A stretch of DNA of 64,000 nucleotides from Heloderma charlesbogerti (taxonomy: Eukaryota > Chordata > Lepidosauria > Squamata > Helodermatidae): NCBI GenBank assembly GCA_026122225.1, contig JANEZZ010001477.1:558001-622000 (forward strand). Reading direction: 5' to 3'. Under the pieces are notes generated by a model, which worked only from the letters and a program-made list of their open reading frames with translations, had not been told where the DNA came from and searched no databases. Each line of letters starts with the position of its first letter. The stretch's first letter is position 1. A program made the position numbers and the translations under genes. This document shows positions 23,300 to 34,502 of the stretch, in pieces.

Positions 23300-24615
23300 T
23301 CCATGAATTGCTTAACCGATTCCTTTGTCAGATGACAGGAACCTTTACAAAAGAGCATATACATCAGCATGAAAAAGCAGGCTCCAGTTCAGGTTTCAAA
23401 TGCTTTCATTAACATCTGTCAGATTTTTGGAGACACAACATAGCCTTTTGGAGGCATATTTTCCTCATAAAGCTGAAACAATAACAGAGCTTCCTGCAGA
23501 CATTGATTTATCTCTTGATTCTCCTTAAGCTCAGACTGTGATTAAGATCGTGACCGTACTGGGGTGAGCAATTTTATGAAAGCACACAGGAGGCTCCGGT
23601 GTGCCAGTTTCTCACTTCCATAGCTAGCTTTTGTCTATGCCATAGCAATAATTACCGGAGGTCTCCAGAAGAACCACAGAACTGTTCCTAGAATGTGTAT
23701 GGCTACTCATGGGTCTGGGGGAAAAAACCCAGTCAATAGAACAGGGGATTGGGAAATAAAATCAAAACTATGGTGTTAGTAGTACTAAAGAAGTCAGAGC
23801 TGTGTGCATTCCATAATATAAACATTGGTGTTATGTGAAAATATTGTAGAACATCATAACAAAATTATATGTTATTTTAAAGGATGTTCCTGGCCCTTAA
23901 GGCTGTAAAGCTAGGCTTGAACATTTATGGGGGGATGCCTTTTGAAATCTGGGAAGCCAGCAGGCTTTTCCAGTGAGCAGGGGTCAAAGTTTCAGTACCC
24001 AGTATGACTCTTTGCTCCTCTCCATGACCACTGAAAGTGGAATCAGTTGTGCAAACAAGGACCATTTGTATTGTTTATATGAGTTGCCAAATGAAGCTTA
24101 ATGTGGGCACTTAATTTGGGATCTGTGCACAATCTCGGAATCTTGTTTGATTCATTCTCTTTGCCGCACCAGAATGTCTAAGCTGTACATTTATTCTTGG
24201 TATGACTCTTAGCCATGCCTTCGTTGGATGGGCTAACAGTTTAGAATGGTCAGACAGTGTCTCTTTGTGGGAGATGATTGTTGGTAGATGGTCCCCTGAT
24301 ATCTGGAGACATTTCTTGAGTGTTTTGAAGGAGATAGCCACCAGAGTTTGGAGAATGTGAGGGAAGGAGCAGGTGTATGTGGGGCAGAAGGGGGCAGGAA
24401 ACAGTGGTTTGCAACTTGAGAACAAATGGAGTCAGAAAGAGAGAGGGGGGTTTGTTAGCGGAAGGCTGGGGTTCAGGGCATCTTTCTCTGGGAATCTGAT
24501 GGGAGGGGCAGAACTGCCACCTTGTGAGATAGCTGCTGTTTGCCTCCATTTATGCTCTGCTTGCATATTTGTAAATAAATCAAATAGTACAAAATACTGT
24601 AAGGATACTTCCAGA
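23300..24615. other. No recognisable feature
   Basis: Nothing supported. Confidence 0.5.
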
Positions 24616-24621
24616 TGAAAT

Positions 24622-25145
24622 TGTATTTATTACATATTTATTTTATATTAGATTTGTATCCCACCTTTTTTCCTCTTGAAAAGAACCCCAGGCAGCTTAC
24701 ATTGTCCTCCTCCTCTCTGTTTTAACCTCATAACAAGCCTGTGAGGTAGGTTAGATTGAGAGTCACTGACCTGGTACACGTGATCATTTTCAGCCACAGT
24801 GGCTTACATAAGCCACCATAGTTTGCGGCATGTGCTGGGTGCCTATAGGCACCCATTCTGTAATCCAACCCCCACTAATAAGTTGTCATGTCATCCGAAC
24901 CCAGCAAGGCGGGCTGTTGGCATGGTTAACAACCCACCCAGACACCAAGGGATGTTTTGGCATTGTGGCTGGGTTGTTAACCATGCCAACAGCTTATTTA
25001 AGCCACCATGGCTGAAAATGATCATGCAAATCTGCCCAATGACTGGCCCAAAGTCACCCACTGCGCTTTATGGATGAGTGAGAACTAGAACCTGGATCTC
25101 CCACATCCGGATCCAACACTCAAATCACTGCACCACACTGGCTAA
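24622..25145 (-). mobile_element. tRNA-derived SINE split by a MITE
   Basis: The tail half is at 24622-24770 (TTTGTATCCCACCTTTTTTC, CAGGCAGCTTACATTGTCC). The head half is at 25035-25145 (AATGACTGGCCCAAAGTCAC, GAACTAGAACCTGGATC, CACCACACTGGCTA). Together they make one complete SINE. Confidence 0.8.
24771..25034. mobile_element. Foldback MITE inserted in the SINE
   Basis: Inverted termini of about 34 bp: left TGATCATTTTCAGCCACAGT, right (inverted) TGATCATTTTCAGCCATGGT. A second inner inverted pair is GCTGTTGGCATGGTTAACAA with TTGTTAACCATGCCAACAGC. SINE sequence on the two sides repeats ACTGACCTGG / AATGACTGG, consistent with a degraded TSD. Confidence 0.75.
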
Positions 25146-25149
25146 AAGG

Positions 25150-25655
25150 GACTTTGCTTGTGCAGCCACCGTTCCTTATTCGCAGAATGTTATGAGGGGT
25201 CCAGAGGATGTCCATTTATAACTCTCCTGCGTTTTCCTGCTTCTTTTTCTGTCTTTTTTTTTTTTCTTACCAGAAAGAAATCCATTAAGGAGGGAAAGAC
25301 GGAAAAGCCTCATGTCACCTTTTCACTAGTAGTACTCGGAGCCCTCTGTTGGAAGCACCCCAAGTCCACAGGAATCTCTTCCGCCGAAGGAAGCCAAACC
25401 CCCATGTAGCACTACCCTGGAACTTCTGACTGCTCAGGAAGCACATAATAAGAGGGAAGAAATTACACTTTTTCATTATGACTTCTTTACGATGTCAAAG
25501 CTCCATCAGCTCACTTCTGAGGTCATGATAGTTATACTTTTTTCTCTGCATGGAAATCCTTGGCAGATTTCCATGTTGTGGAGTAGCAAAGTCAGACAAT
25601 GGAGCAATTGTGTCATACCAAATATTAAATTATATTAAACCATCCATTCTTATTC
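25150..25655. other. No recognisable feature
   Basis: Nothing supported. Confidence 0.5.
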
Positions 25656-25657
25656 AC

Positions 25658-25795
25658 CAGAGGTGGGGAACATGTGGCCCACCAGAAGTGGCTGGATTAC
25701 AGTTCCCATCATTCCTCACCATTGACTATACTGGCTAGGGATTATAGGAATTGCAGTCTAACAACATCTGGAGGACCACACATTCCCCGTTCCTG
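25658..25795. mobile_element. Palindromic MITE, diverged
   Basis: CAGAGGTGGGGAACATGTGG at the left and the inverted CATTCCCCGTTCCTG at the right, with GATTACAGTTCCCATCA and ATAGGAATTGCAGTCTAACA arms. Related to 20656-20792. Confidence 0.65.
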
Positions 25796-25799
25796 CTAT

Positions 25800-26190
25800 A
25801 CACTGTCCATTCAAAGTCGCACCCCAAATACTATTATAAAGTAAATATTGCTCTGCTCCTTAAGGATTACAGTCCATCTAGTCCCGGACACTTGGTAGTA
25901 AACTGCTCTTCCTATTTAGTTCACATTGTGAGTAGAAGGCTGTTATTGTGCAGTTATGCCCCAATCTGCCTGTGGGTAGAGCCTGCCATTTTTTCCATGT
26001 GTGACACCATTTCCACTTGTTGAGAGTTTCTCCCAGGTTAATGTTTTCCTCCCCAGCAGCGCTTTTGGACAGATGCCCATGAAGGGAAATGAAATTAAAA
26101 TGTTAACACCAGGTTTAGTCAAGCATGGGCATTTGTCAGGAATGATATATGATCAAAAACCCACAGCAAAGTCTGCAGTAGAATAAAATG
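25800..26190. other. No recognisable feature
   Basis: Nothing supported. Confidence 0.5.
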
Positions 26191-26196
26191 TATATA

Positions 26197-26347
26197 TTTG
26201 CATACATTTAGTAAATTTGCATGATTCTGAAAGTAATATTTGCCAGCTCACAAAACATTATTATTATTATTATTATTCCCCCAGGGGGGTAGGAGAGCAT
26301 TCAGATATTACCTTTAGAATCATGCAGATTTACTAAATGCATGCAAA
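26197..26347. mobile_element. Foldback repeat around a (TTA)n core
   Basis: The left arm TTTGCATACATTTAGTAAAT..GCATGATTCTGAAAGTAATAT is mirrored by ATATTACCTTTAGAATCATG..TTTACTAAATGCATGCAAA on the right, about 45 bp each. The centre holds (TTA)n and CCCCCAGGGGGG. It is a small MITE or an old inverted duplication. Confidence 0.7.
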
Positions 26348-26719
26348 CACATTTTGCCAGCTTTTTTATTTTTTTCAAGTGGAGAGTAGGACAAGCTAGG
26401 TACAAATTTTCAACTGTACCTCTGCAACCATGAGTGCTAGAATATTGCCTGTTTTTAAACAACGAAAATTGCTTTTCTCAGGAAACTTCCTCTTGGGCCA
26501 GAATCTACATTCTGTGTTGTATAGCACAGACACATGAGAAATACACTCTGGAGTACCTCCCTAATACATGTATCTTTCCATTTAATTGAGCTGTTGATTA
26601 TTTTTCTCCATATAAGCAGTTCTTTGATATTTTAACCTCTTTTGTTTCACGAATACTCTTACCCACTAATTCCACTGGCAAACTGAAATGTTATGTTTGA
26701 AGTTTTGCAAGAACATGGG

Positions 26720-26724
<5 letters not shown>

Positions 26725-26752
<28 letters not shown>
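26725..26752. repeat. (TC)n microsatellite
   Basis: About 14 TC units. Confidence 0.95.
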
Positions 26753-26755
<3 letters not shown>

Positions 26756-26759
26756 GCAT

Positions 26760-27570
26760 GAAAAGCAATCTATTAATTTTCCATAATTATTACTTTTCCT
26801 GTATAAACGGCTGTGCTCTTGGCTGTGGAGATAAGACCACAGACTGATGCTGTCACTGCGATGCCCTCCACCGGGGCTGCCCGCTGTTTTGGCTCTCTGA
26901 CTGCATGTACCTGTAGGCTCAGCTCCAGGGCCTGCCTTGATACTTCCAGTGGAGATAAGCACTTCCCACATACCTTGAACTTCGCTTGGCACTAATTAAA
27001 GCCTCATGCTGTTCCAACCCATCTTCTGTGCTTACTAACTCACAGGGATTCTTGCTGTTTTTATAAAATTCTTTAGTGAGCATTAACTTCCCATATTTGA
27101 ATGCTGATGGTAACTAAAGAGGAGTGTCAAATGAGAAGAGGTCTCAGTCTGACGCATTCCCTTTCCATTTTCTCACTCTCTAGGGCCTGAACAGAAGTTT
27201 CGCAGTCTCTATGGGAGCCATTCATAACTGATTGTCCATTTTCTGCGGAATTCGCCTTGTGTGGTTGCTCAGGAGGAGACAAGATACAAGCTTCCCCCAA
27301 CCCCTCCATTCACATTTTCTTGCTTCTTCTGCAATGGTTCTTTCTTCCACATCTTCCACTGAGGTGTGGTTTCTTGATTACTTCATCACACCCATCTAAT
27401 CTGTTTTATCATTGACCCCAATTTATAGGGGAGTTTTTCAGATAGCCTCTTGGCTTCCCAGAATGAGGGATTTTGAAGGAACCACTTATTTGAACCACCG
27501 ATAGAACCTTGTGATTAACCCCAACGTACCCTCAAATACAATCCAAGCCATGGGGTGGTGCCAAACATCT
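26760..27570. other. No recognisable feature
   Basis: Nothing supported. Confidence 0.5.
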
Positions 27571-27574
27571 CATA

Positions 27575-27720
27575 ATGATATAGAAAATGGCCTTGCTGGA
27601 TCAGACCAAAGGTCCAGCTAGTTCAGCACTCATCTCCACAACAATGACCAGTAAGACGTAAGGTGCAGATATGATTGGTGTTGCCCTCTGTTGCTTGTCC
27701 TCTGCATCTGGAGACTGTTT
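27575..27720. repeat. Interspersed repeat fragment (GCTGGATCAGACCAAAGG family)
   Basis: Shares CTTGCTGGATCAGACCAAAG with the inverted fragment at 62935-63060 and continues like 30055-30345. It is a common amniote LINE-derived repeat; I am not sure of the family. Confidence 0.5.
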
Positions 27721-28145
27721 TTAGCTATGATGGCTAAAAGCCCAAATTACTAGTCTTTTTCAAAACTGATATTGACTTTGATTCTCTTGGAAAAATTAAT
27801 CATGCTTGATCTGGTGATCCTCCATAGAGAAATCATGCACGGGCTTATATATTTGATGTGATGTATCCATATACCATGTTCACTAAGCTCAGAGCAGTTT
27901 ACTTACATAAAATCACAGTAAAATAGTTATAAAAATGTATACATAAAAATATTTGAAATCACATAAAATATAAAACACAATAACTTCAACAAAAATGCAA
28001 CATTCTGGTCAGGAGGCAGCAGCACCCCAGTTTGAGGGCCGGGACAACTCACCCTCTTGGCTTCTCTGGAGAAGGAGGACTTCTCTGGAAGCCAGCATAG
28101 TTTAGAACCCCAAGTGGCACCTGCAGTCTCTTTCGCAGCCTCAGG

Positions 28146-28251
28146 TGAGCTAGATGGATGGATGGATGGACGGATGGATGGATAGATGTGTAGGAAGGTA
28201 GATTAGATGGATGGATGGATGGATGGATGGATGGATGGATGGATGGATGGA
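28146..28251. repeat. (GATG)n/(GGAT)n microsatellite
   Basis: Two GGAT arrays (28153-28190 and 28205-28250) separated by a short imperfect stretch. Confidence 0.95.
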
Positions 28252-28867
28252 ATCTCTCCTTTTTTGACACATGGAACTTCCTTAAAACAAGAACTCTCTG
28301 ATTTATAAGGGCACAAGCATAACCCAGAATTAAATATCTTAATGCAGTCCATGGTCTGTCAGTGTTATCCAGTTTCAAGAGACCTGCCTCAGTCACTCCA
28401 GCTTTTGGAGTCAGTAATTATGTGTGATCTTGTGGCATGAGATGATGAAGCAAACTCCTTGTCTTTTCCTGATGCCTTGGAAGCTGCTGCAATGCCTTGC
28501 CTTTTTAGATGGTAGGGTAAGGTGAGAAGCTTCGAGCACATGGGAGAAGAGCACATTGCAACTTTTCAAACTCCCCAGCAGTGAGGGCTAAATGTCCCCC
28601 TCCCCAGCACTAAGGTCCACACTTTAAAACTCTTTCTGCACCATCCAGATTTCAATCCTCACTTCCCGCCTTCCTCAGTCCCCCTAAAGTATGCTGCCTG
28701 AATCAGCTTGTTTAGACCTTACTGTATGGTAGGTCCAGCTCTGTTCCCCAGCATCAGAAATTCTCTAGAAGTAGGGGCAATGTTGGCAGTGGAAGAAATG
28801 ATAGCAAGGGGTCTTCTCATGTGACTCAGAGTATCTCACATCCCCCTGGTGGTGCAGCAGTGGAATG

Positions 28868-29050
28868 TTCCGTAGCTCAGTGGCAGAGCTCATACCTTGC
28901 CACTTGCATGTAGAATGGCACAGGTTCACTGCCGAGTATCTCCAGTTCAAAGACACTCAGTAACAGGTGTTGAGAAAGCTCTCTACATGAGACCTATGCT
29001 ACCAGCTTCAGAAAACAGCACTGGCTGAGATGGACCAATGGTCTGACATA
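28868..29050 (+). mobile_element. tRNA-derived SINE, diverged
   Basis: CCGTAGCTCAGTGGCAGAGC (box A) and CACAGGTTCACTGCCGAGTA (box B), ending TGGACCAATGGTCTGACA. Same family as 12906-13092. Confidence 0.75.
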
Positions 29051-29345
29051 GGGTGGCCATGTGTCCTACTTATCAGAGAACAGTCCACTGTTTGAAGCCA
29101 TCCTGTATTTGAACAGTCAAAAGTCCAGTGTCTAGATAAAGAACCTTCAGAAGAGAGAGCAGGGGCCTTGAAGTTGCCCATCAACAGCTTTCACCAGACA
29201 GCAGGCTGAGCAAGGCACACAGGACACCTGGTGGCAGTCTTCCCCGCTATGGTGAGAGATGCACTGCATTTCTAGTAAAATTATAGCAATTCTTTCTAAA
29301 TGTCCATCTATACGCCTAAATTAGCAGAGGCACATTTTATTCAGA
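29051..29345 (+). repeat. Interspersed repeat, about 290 bp
   Basis: Contains GTGGCCATGTGTCCTACT, CCTTGAAGTTGCCCATCAAC and GACAGCAGGCTGAGCAAGGC. The same order occurs at 42025-42350 and, inverted, at 58090-58430. Unnamed family; no coding capacity. Confidence 0.65.
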
Positions 29346-29847
29346 TCTGTCTGTATCCCTATCCTTGATGATGTGTTTCCTCTTTTTTGGCGATACAGAA
29401 GCAGCCACCCTCATCGGGTCTGGATAGACTAATGTTCTGACTCACTATAAGGCCACTTCATCACACAGGAAGGAGCATCCCCAGAGCAGTTCCCATTCCG
29501 CTAGGGTAGCTAAGAAACCATTCGAAGCGGAATCTACGGGAGTAATGCCAAGAGCCAGCCCCAAGGTCAGTTGGCAGTTCGCCACATAAAAGCTAAACTG
29601 ATGTTTAGGCTGATGGACTTAATTGGGAGAAACAAAGTGGCTGAGAAGAATGAACTCAGGCTTCCAGTCACTCCTCTAGAAAGAAAACAATTAGCACAAA
29701 TATATCTTAGTGGCTGGGCTGCCACTCCTGCTCACTCTGTTTTTAAATTAATAAATATATTCAGTGGTGTATTCTTAACATAGAAGATGCCCTCACCACA
29801 TGGCTCTGTCAAGACCACAGGGCAGCCTACCATTTTTAATGGTTTCA

Positions 29848-29879
29848 GATTAATACATCTGAAAAAAGATGTATTAATC
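29848..29879. other. Perfect 13-bp hairpin
   Basis: GATTAATACATCT and AGATGTATTAATC flank the loop GAAAAA. Probably a small foldback relic. Confidence 0.6.
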
Positions 29880-30000
29880 AAAATAATGTTTTTTACCCTC
29901 ATAATGGGGTGTTATAACGCACACCACTAAATCCCTAAATGAAAGCACATTACTTGAACAGAAATTGCATGAACTGACAAATAGAAAACTAGGGGTACAC

Positions 30001-30046
30001 AGCAGGAGGAGGAGGAGGAAGAGGAGGAAGAGGAAGAGGAGGAGCC
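30001..30046. repeat. (GGA)n purine tract
   Basis: A GGAGGAGGAAGAGG-rich run of about 45 bp, directly followed by an interspersed repeat. Confidence 0.9.
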
Positions 30047-30049
30047 ATG

Positions 30050-30345
30050 CTGGCTCAGGTGCTATTTCATCTCATCCAGCACTCTGTTCAACCAGCTGCC
30101 CGTGGGGAACCCACAAGCAGGACATGAGTGCATCAGCACCCTCCTGCCCATGTTCCCCCAGCATATTGCCTGATACTGGAAGTAGCATATAGCCACCAGA
30201 ACTAGTAGCCACTGATAGCCTTATCCTCCATGACTTTGTCCAATCCCCTTTTAAAGCCATCCAAATTAGTGGCCATCACTACAGCTTGTGGAAGCAAATA
30301 CCATAGTTTAATTATGTGCTGTGTGAAGAACTATCTGTCCCCTTT
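30050..30345. repeat. Interspersed repeat (LINE-derived)
   Basis: Contains CACAAGCAGGACATGAGTGC, TTGCCTGATACTGGAAGTAG, AAGCCATCCAAATTAGTGGC and ATGTGCTGTGTGAAGAACT, an order I know from abundant reptile repeats. Family uncertain; overlaps in type with 27575 and 62935. Confidence 0.55.
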
Positions 30346-30349
30346 ATTG

Positions 30350-30790
30350 GCCCTTTAGCTCCTGCTCTGGACCACTTAATAGAGTCTCTATGGTGCTCTG
30401 AAACCAAAGCAACCTTGCTGGGTGGATGCAGAGTGTACATTTTTGATTGTAGATGTACATTTCCTGTTCCAGGGCCCCCCACCCTGCTACTCCCAAGTAT
30501 CTTGATTTATTAAATATATGGTCTGCTTTTCCATACTACCCAAGGCAGCTAACAAAATCAATTCACAAATATAAATGGCAATTTTAAAAAAACACACCAT
30601 AATGCTAATATAATTGACATTAAATTAGAAAATGCTGCATAATTCAAATCAGTTTAATTCATCCATTTTTAAAGCCTGCCTGAATAATTTAAAAGGGTAC
30701 TCTACTAGTTTCTGATTTTGAATTTGAACATGATTGTGACATGCCAATCATCCTTATACAGGTATTTGTTATGGAACTGTGCATCATATT
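30350..30790. other. Mostly unexplained; possible LINE tail at 30505-30620
   Basis: GATTTATTAAATATATGGTC and TACCCAAGGCAGCTAACAAA resemble a reversed LINE 3' tail. Nothing else is supported. Confidence 0.4.
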
Positions 30791-30794
30791 TTTT

Positions 30795-31285
30795 GTTGTT
30801 GTTTATTCATTCAGTCACTTCCGACTCTTCGTGACTTCATGGACCAGCCCACGCCAGAGCTTCCTGTCGGCCGTCGCTACTCCCAGCTCCCCCAAGGTCG
30901 AGTCCGTCACCTCCAGAATATCATCCATCCATCTTGCCCTTGGTCGGCCCCTCTTCCTTTTGCCTTCCACTTTCCCTAGCATCAGCATCTTCTCCAGGGT
31001 ATCCTGTCTTCTCATGATGGGGCCAAAGTACTTCAGTTTTGCCTTTCATATCATTCCCTCAAGTGAGCAGTCTGGCTTTATTTCCTGGAGTATGGACTGG
31101 TTTGATCTTCTTGCAGTCCAAGGCACTCTCAGAATTTTCCTCCAGCACCACAGTTCAAAAGCATCTATCTTCCTTTGCTCAGCCTTCCTTATGGTCCAGC
31201 TCTTGCAGCCATAGGTTACTACGGGGAATACCATTGCTTTAACTATGCAGTCCTTTGTTGTGATGTCAGTGTGATGTCTCTGCTC
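30795..31285 (-). mobile_element. BovB copy 3, 3' portion
   Basis: Reverse BovB 3' end: (GTT)n tail, CACTTCCGACTCTTCGTGAC, then on the minus strand the ORF C-terminal region (RKRGRPRARWMDDI, KIDAFELWCWRKILRVPW, VTYGCKSWTIRKAE). It is diverged from copies 1 and 2, so probably another subfamily. It ends at the E2 insertion site, and the flanking 8-mer CTCTGCTC (31278-31285) is the E2 TSD. Continues at 32247. Confidence 0.9.
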
Positions 31286-32246
31286 TAGGGATGTCAGAGA
31301 ATTCCACCACGGATCTCAGGGAAGCCGAATGCCAGTGCATTCGGCCCCTCGAAATCTTTGGTGGAATGGCCTGCCACCCCCGCACCCCCCCCCCCGTGGA
31401 TCCCCCCCAGGACGAGACTTACCTGGGGCGGATATTCCGGGCGGCGGCGGCAGCTCCGGTGGCGGCTCCAGCGGCAGCGGCGGCAGCGGGCTGTCTTCTG
31501 ACCGGCTGCCGCCACCGCCATTTCCAGGCTTGGGGGGAGGGAAGACGTGATAGGCTACATAAAGATTTACGTAGCCTATCATGGCTAGGTTTTAAAAAAA
31601 AAGACAAAAAAGACGTGATAGGCTACGTAAATCTTTACGTAGCCTATCATGGTTGGGGATGGGTTTTAAAAAAAAAACCGTACGCAAATGGCGGCGGCTA
31701 CAGCCGCTGCCGTTTGCATCCCTTCTTTTTACCATCTTAATCTACATAAATATTTACGTACATGACAGCGAAAATCAAGGAGAATGCAAATAGCGTAGCG
31801 GGCGCTATTTGCGTCCCGTTTTGATTCGCCGTTTTAGCCTACATAAAGATTTACGTAGGCTAAAACGGTGACTGAAAAAGGGATGCAAATAGCACCTGCT
31901 ACACTATTTGCGTTCCCCTTGATTTTCGCCGTCATAGTCTACGTAAATATTTACGTAGATTAAGATGGCCAAAAAGAAGGAACGCAAATGGCGGTGGCCG
32001 TAGCCGCCACCATTTGCATACGCGTTTGTTTGTTTTTTGTTGTTTTTTTACCCAGAGCCCTCCACGGCCAGAAATCTGGCTGCAGACAGCTCTGGCCTGG
32101 CCGGGGTGGGCCTGGCTGGCTGCTCCACAGAGCTGCCTCGGAGCACAGCCGGCCGTTGGAGGATTCCGGGGGGAGGGACGGAACACCTCCCCCACCACCA
32201 CCATCAACATAATCCGCGAAAGGTAAATCACTTTCATACATCCGTA
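31286..32246. mobile_element. Palindrome-rich hAT-type element E2
   Basis: 961 bp with the perfect TSD CTCTGCTC (31278-31285 and 32247-32254). Ends TAGGGATGTC and, inverted, TACGGATGTA. A terminal hairpin lies at the left (GCCGAATGCC / GCATTCGGC). Palindromes lie at about 31547-31582, 31615-31650, 31736-31770, 31836-31865 and 31936-31966. ATGGCGG pairs in inverted orientation are at 31688/31710 and 31988/32015. On the minus strand a frame of 33 codons (31521 down to 31423, MAVAAAGQKT start, PEYPPQ end) stops exactly at a CAG|GTAAGT donor. The right donor-like site is GAAAG|GTAAAT at about 32221. No transposase is encoded. Confidence 0.9.
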
Positions 32247-32325
32247 CTCTGCTCTTCACTATTTTATCAAGATTTGTCATTGCTCTCCTCCCAAGAAGTA
32301 AATGTCTTCTGATTTCCTGATTTCC
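32247..32325 (-). mobile_element. BovB copy 3, middle piece
   Basis: The minus strand reads EIRRHLLLGRRAMTNLDKIV, the BovB segment just upstream of the 30795-31285 piece. It abuts E3, where about 1.4 kb of BovB (compared with copy 1) is missing. Confidence 0.85.
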
Positions 32326-32761
32326 AAATAGCGTTGCCCTTATTTTCACCGTAGTCTACATAAATCTTTACGTAGACTACCCGGGCCCAAATAAGGAACG
32401 CAAATGGCGGCACCCATGGGCGCCACCATTTGCGTACGCACTTTTTTTTTTTTCAAAGTCACCCGTGATAGGCTACGTAACGATTTACGTAGCCTATCAT
32501 GGCTGACTTTGGAAATCTAGCCATGATAGGCTACGTAAATCGTTACGTAGCCTATCATGTGTGTGTTGTTTGTTTTTTTTACATTCACTTTTGTATTTCG
32601 CCGCCGGGGAGGCGGGGCACCTCCCCCCCGGCCTGAATTTCAGCTGGATAAGGCGGGGCACCTCCCCCCCCCGGCCTGAACTTCGGGGGGAGAACTGAAG
32701 CGCCTCCCCCCCACCGCGAAGCAAGCTGCGGGACCCGGTAAGTGACTTTCGTACATCCCTA
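32326..32761. mobile_element. Palindrome-rich hAT-type element E3, left end deleted
   Basis: Right half of a family E element. Palindromes at about 32350-32380, 32465-32502 and 32521-32560; an inverted GCAAATGGCGGC / GCCACCATTTGC pair at 32399-32433; a GC-rich block with repeated GGGGCACCTCCCCCC; a donor-like CCCG|GTAAGT at 32737; end CATCCCTA. The left terminus and adjoining BovB are gone, so insertion was followed by deletion. Confidence 0.8.
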
Positions 32762-32965
32762 ATAGTTCTTCCAGGACCCTATCTACTAAATCTAGTCCCT
32801 TAAATCTATTCTTCACCTCCACTGCATATTCATTAGGAATATTAGTGAGCTCATATCTAACTGATCTGTGGGTCTTCCCTATTCTCTTTAGTCTGATTCT
32901 AAATTGCGCAATAAGAAGTTCATGATCTGAACTACAATCAGCTCCAGGTCTTGTTATCATATTTG
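32762..32965 (-). mobile_element. BovB copy 3, upstream piece
   Basis: The minus strand reads TRPGADCSSDHELLIAQFRI and NIPNEYAVEVKNRFKGLDLV, the BovB endonuclease-RT linker region. It stops at the LTR of the retrotransposon. Whether it resumes after 38523 is unclear. Confidence 0.85.
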
Positions 32966-33515
32966 TGTCAGGGTGGAAACTGAGCCCATAATGCCCCAGA
33001 GCAGTTCTGATTCTGAGGAGGAACAGCAATCCATGGGAGAGGAGCTCACTCATCTCTCACAAGCACAGCGGCTGGCAGAGATTCCTCCTGCCAGCATTCC
33101 TAGGATAGATAGTGACCCTGGCAGTGAGAGAGCGCTGGAGGGGGGCTTGCTGATGCAGGGAGCACAGATGCAGGGAGGGCGCTGAAAGGAGGTGCTTCGC
33201 TCATTTGGCGCTCAAACAATGGTCACGTCCTGAAGACCCAAGGGAAAGAGGAAGGATCTCTCCATAGCCCATAAGTTCAGAGTCTTCCCATGGTTCTCCT
33301 TCGAATGGGGACCAGCTGCCTTACCTGGAGCTTAGGCTACTCTGCTATCTTTCCCCAGTGCTGTTCCTTGCTTAGTAATTAGTATCACTAGTGATTAGTA
33401 TCTGAAAGAGTCATAAAGTAATAAAGGAATAAAGCCTTGGAAAGGATCCTCGTCATCTGTGCCCTGAGTTGGCTATTGGAAGGGACTGCAAGAGGCAGCT
33501 AGGGCGCTCCTGACA
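32966..33515 (+). repeat. 5' LTR of Ty3/gypsy chromovirus-type element
   Basis: 550 bp, TGTCAGGGTG to GCGCTCCTGACA (TGTCA/TGACA inverted ends). Matches 37978-38523. It contains the poly(A) signal AATAAA near 33430. The flanking 5-mer ATTTG compares with ATTAG after the 3' LTR (4 of 5). Indels near 33150-33180 separate the two LTRs, so the insertion is not recent. Confidence 0.93.
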
Positions 33516-33578
33516 GCTTGGTCCCTGTTCCTCTTCTCTCTCTCTCTCTCTCTCCTTCTACTGCCTCTGGAGGCTGCC

Positions 33579-34496
33579 ATGGACTCAGCAATGCAAGCTC
33601 TCGCACAAGAGAACCAGGCTCTTCATGATCAAGTGGCTTAACTGACGACTGCCGTACAGAGTTTGCAAGCTGCGGATCAACCCCCACCACCTCCGATTCC
33701 CCCCTGCTGCAAGTGCCCAGTGGCTCTGCCAGAGAAGTTTTCTGGTGAGAAAGGACTTTTTCAGATTTTCCATGCCCAGTCGGAGCTGTACATGCACCTA
33801 CGACCTGACAGAACAGGTTCATGTGGGCTTTATCATTAACTTACTTTCAGGTGTGGCAGCTAAATGGGCTTTGGGACTTCTTCTTGCTAATGACCCCCTG
33901 CTCAGGGACTATCAAGGTTTCATGACAGCGATGGCCAGATTTTTTGGTGACCCCCTGCGCACGCAGATGCCTTCTTGGGAGATTCACCACCTCAGGCAGG
34001 GCAAGGATTCAGTTTCCAGCTACACAACAACTTTTCGATTGCTGCTGCAGGATTTACAGTGGAATGATGCTGCGCTGGTGGCTCAGTTTTTGGATGGGTT
34101 GAATGACGAGATCTTGGATGAGTTGGCACACACTCCTAGCCCACCTACTTTGGAGGACCTCATCCAGACCTGCCTCCAGATAGATAGTCAGCTGGAGGGG
34201 CGCTGGCAGACCCGGCGGGGCGTCGGGGGCTGAGATTTCCCTCCTCCCATTCCCCCATGTTTCCTGCCCCCTCCCCCACCCCTGTGGTGGGGGTGGAGGA
34301 GACCCCGATGCAGCTGGGAGCTACCAGAGCCCCACTGCTGCCGGAGGAACTAGTGCGGTGGCGCGCGGAGCGCCGATGCTTTCGGTGTGGAAGGCTGGGA
34401 CATTTCGCCAAAACCTGCCATGCCAGACCCACAGACCCACTGCCTCCTCCTCCTCTCCTTCCTCCTCTTCCTCCTCCTCATCCCCAGGCCTGACTC
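33579..34496 (+). pseudogene. Gag of Ty3/gypsy retrotransposon, broken
   Basis: Structural protein region that would package element RNA. ATG at 33579 follows a (TC)n leader. A stop comes 20 codons later (33639), and the frame changes around 33745. The capsid-like part reads FIINLLSGVAAKWALG and DGLNDEILDELAH. A CCHC zinc knuckle (C-x2-C-x4-H-x4-C) is complete at 34377-34418. The gag type resembles the sushi-like chromovirus gags from which the RTL/PEG10 genes of mammals derive. The region is not expressible as one protein in its present state. Confidence 0.85.
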
Positions 34497-34502
34497 CTGG
34501 GG

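Noticed and set aside
28868..28950. Functional tRNA gene
   Set aside because: Box A and B are present, but the 3' side continues into SINE body and the acceptor stem does not pair.
29848..29879. Hairpin plus A/T tract as a bacterial-type terminator
   Set aside because: The context is vertebrate nuclear DNA; no gene ends there.
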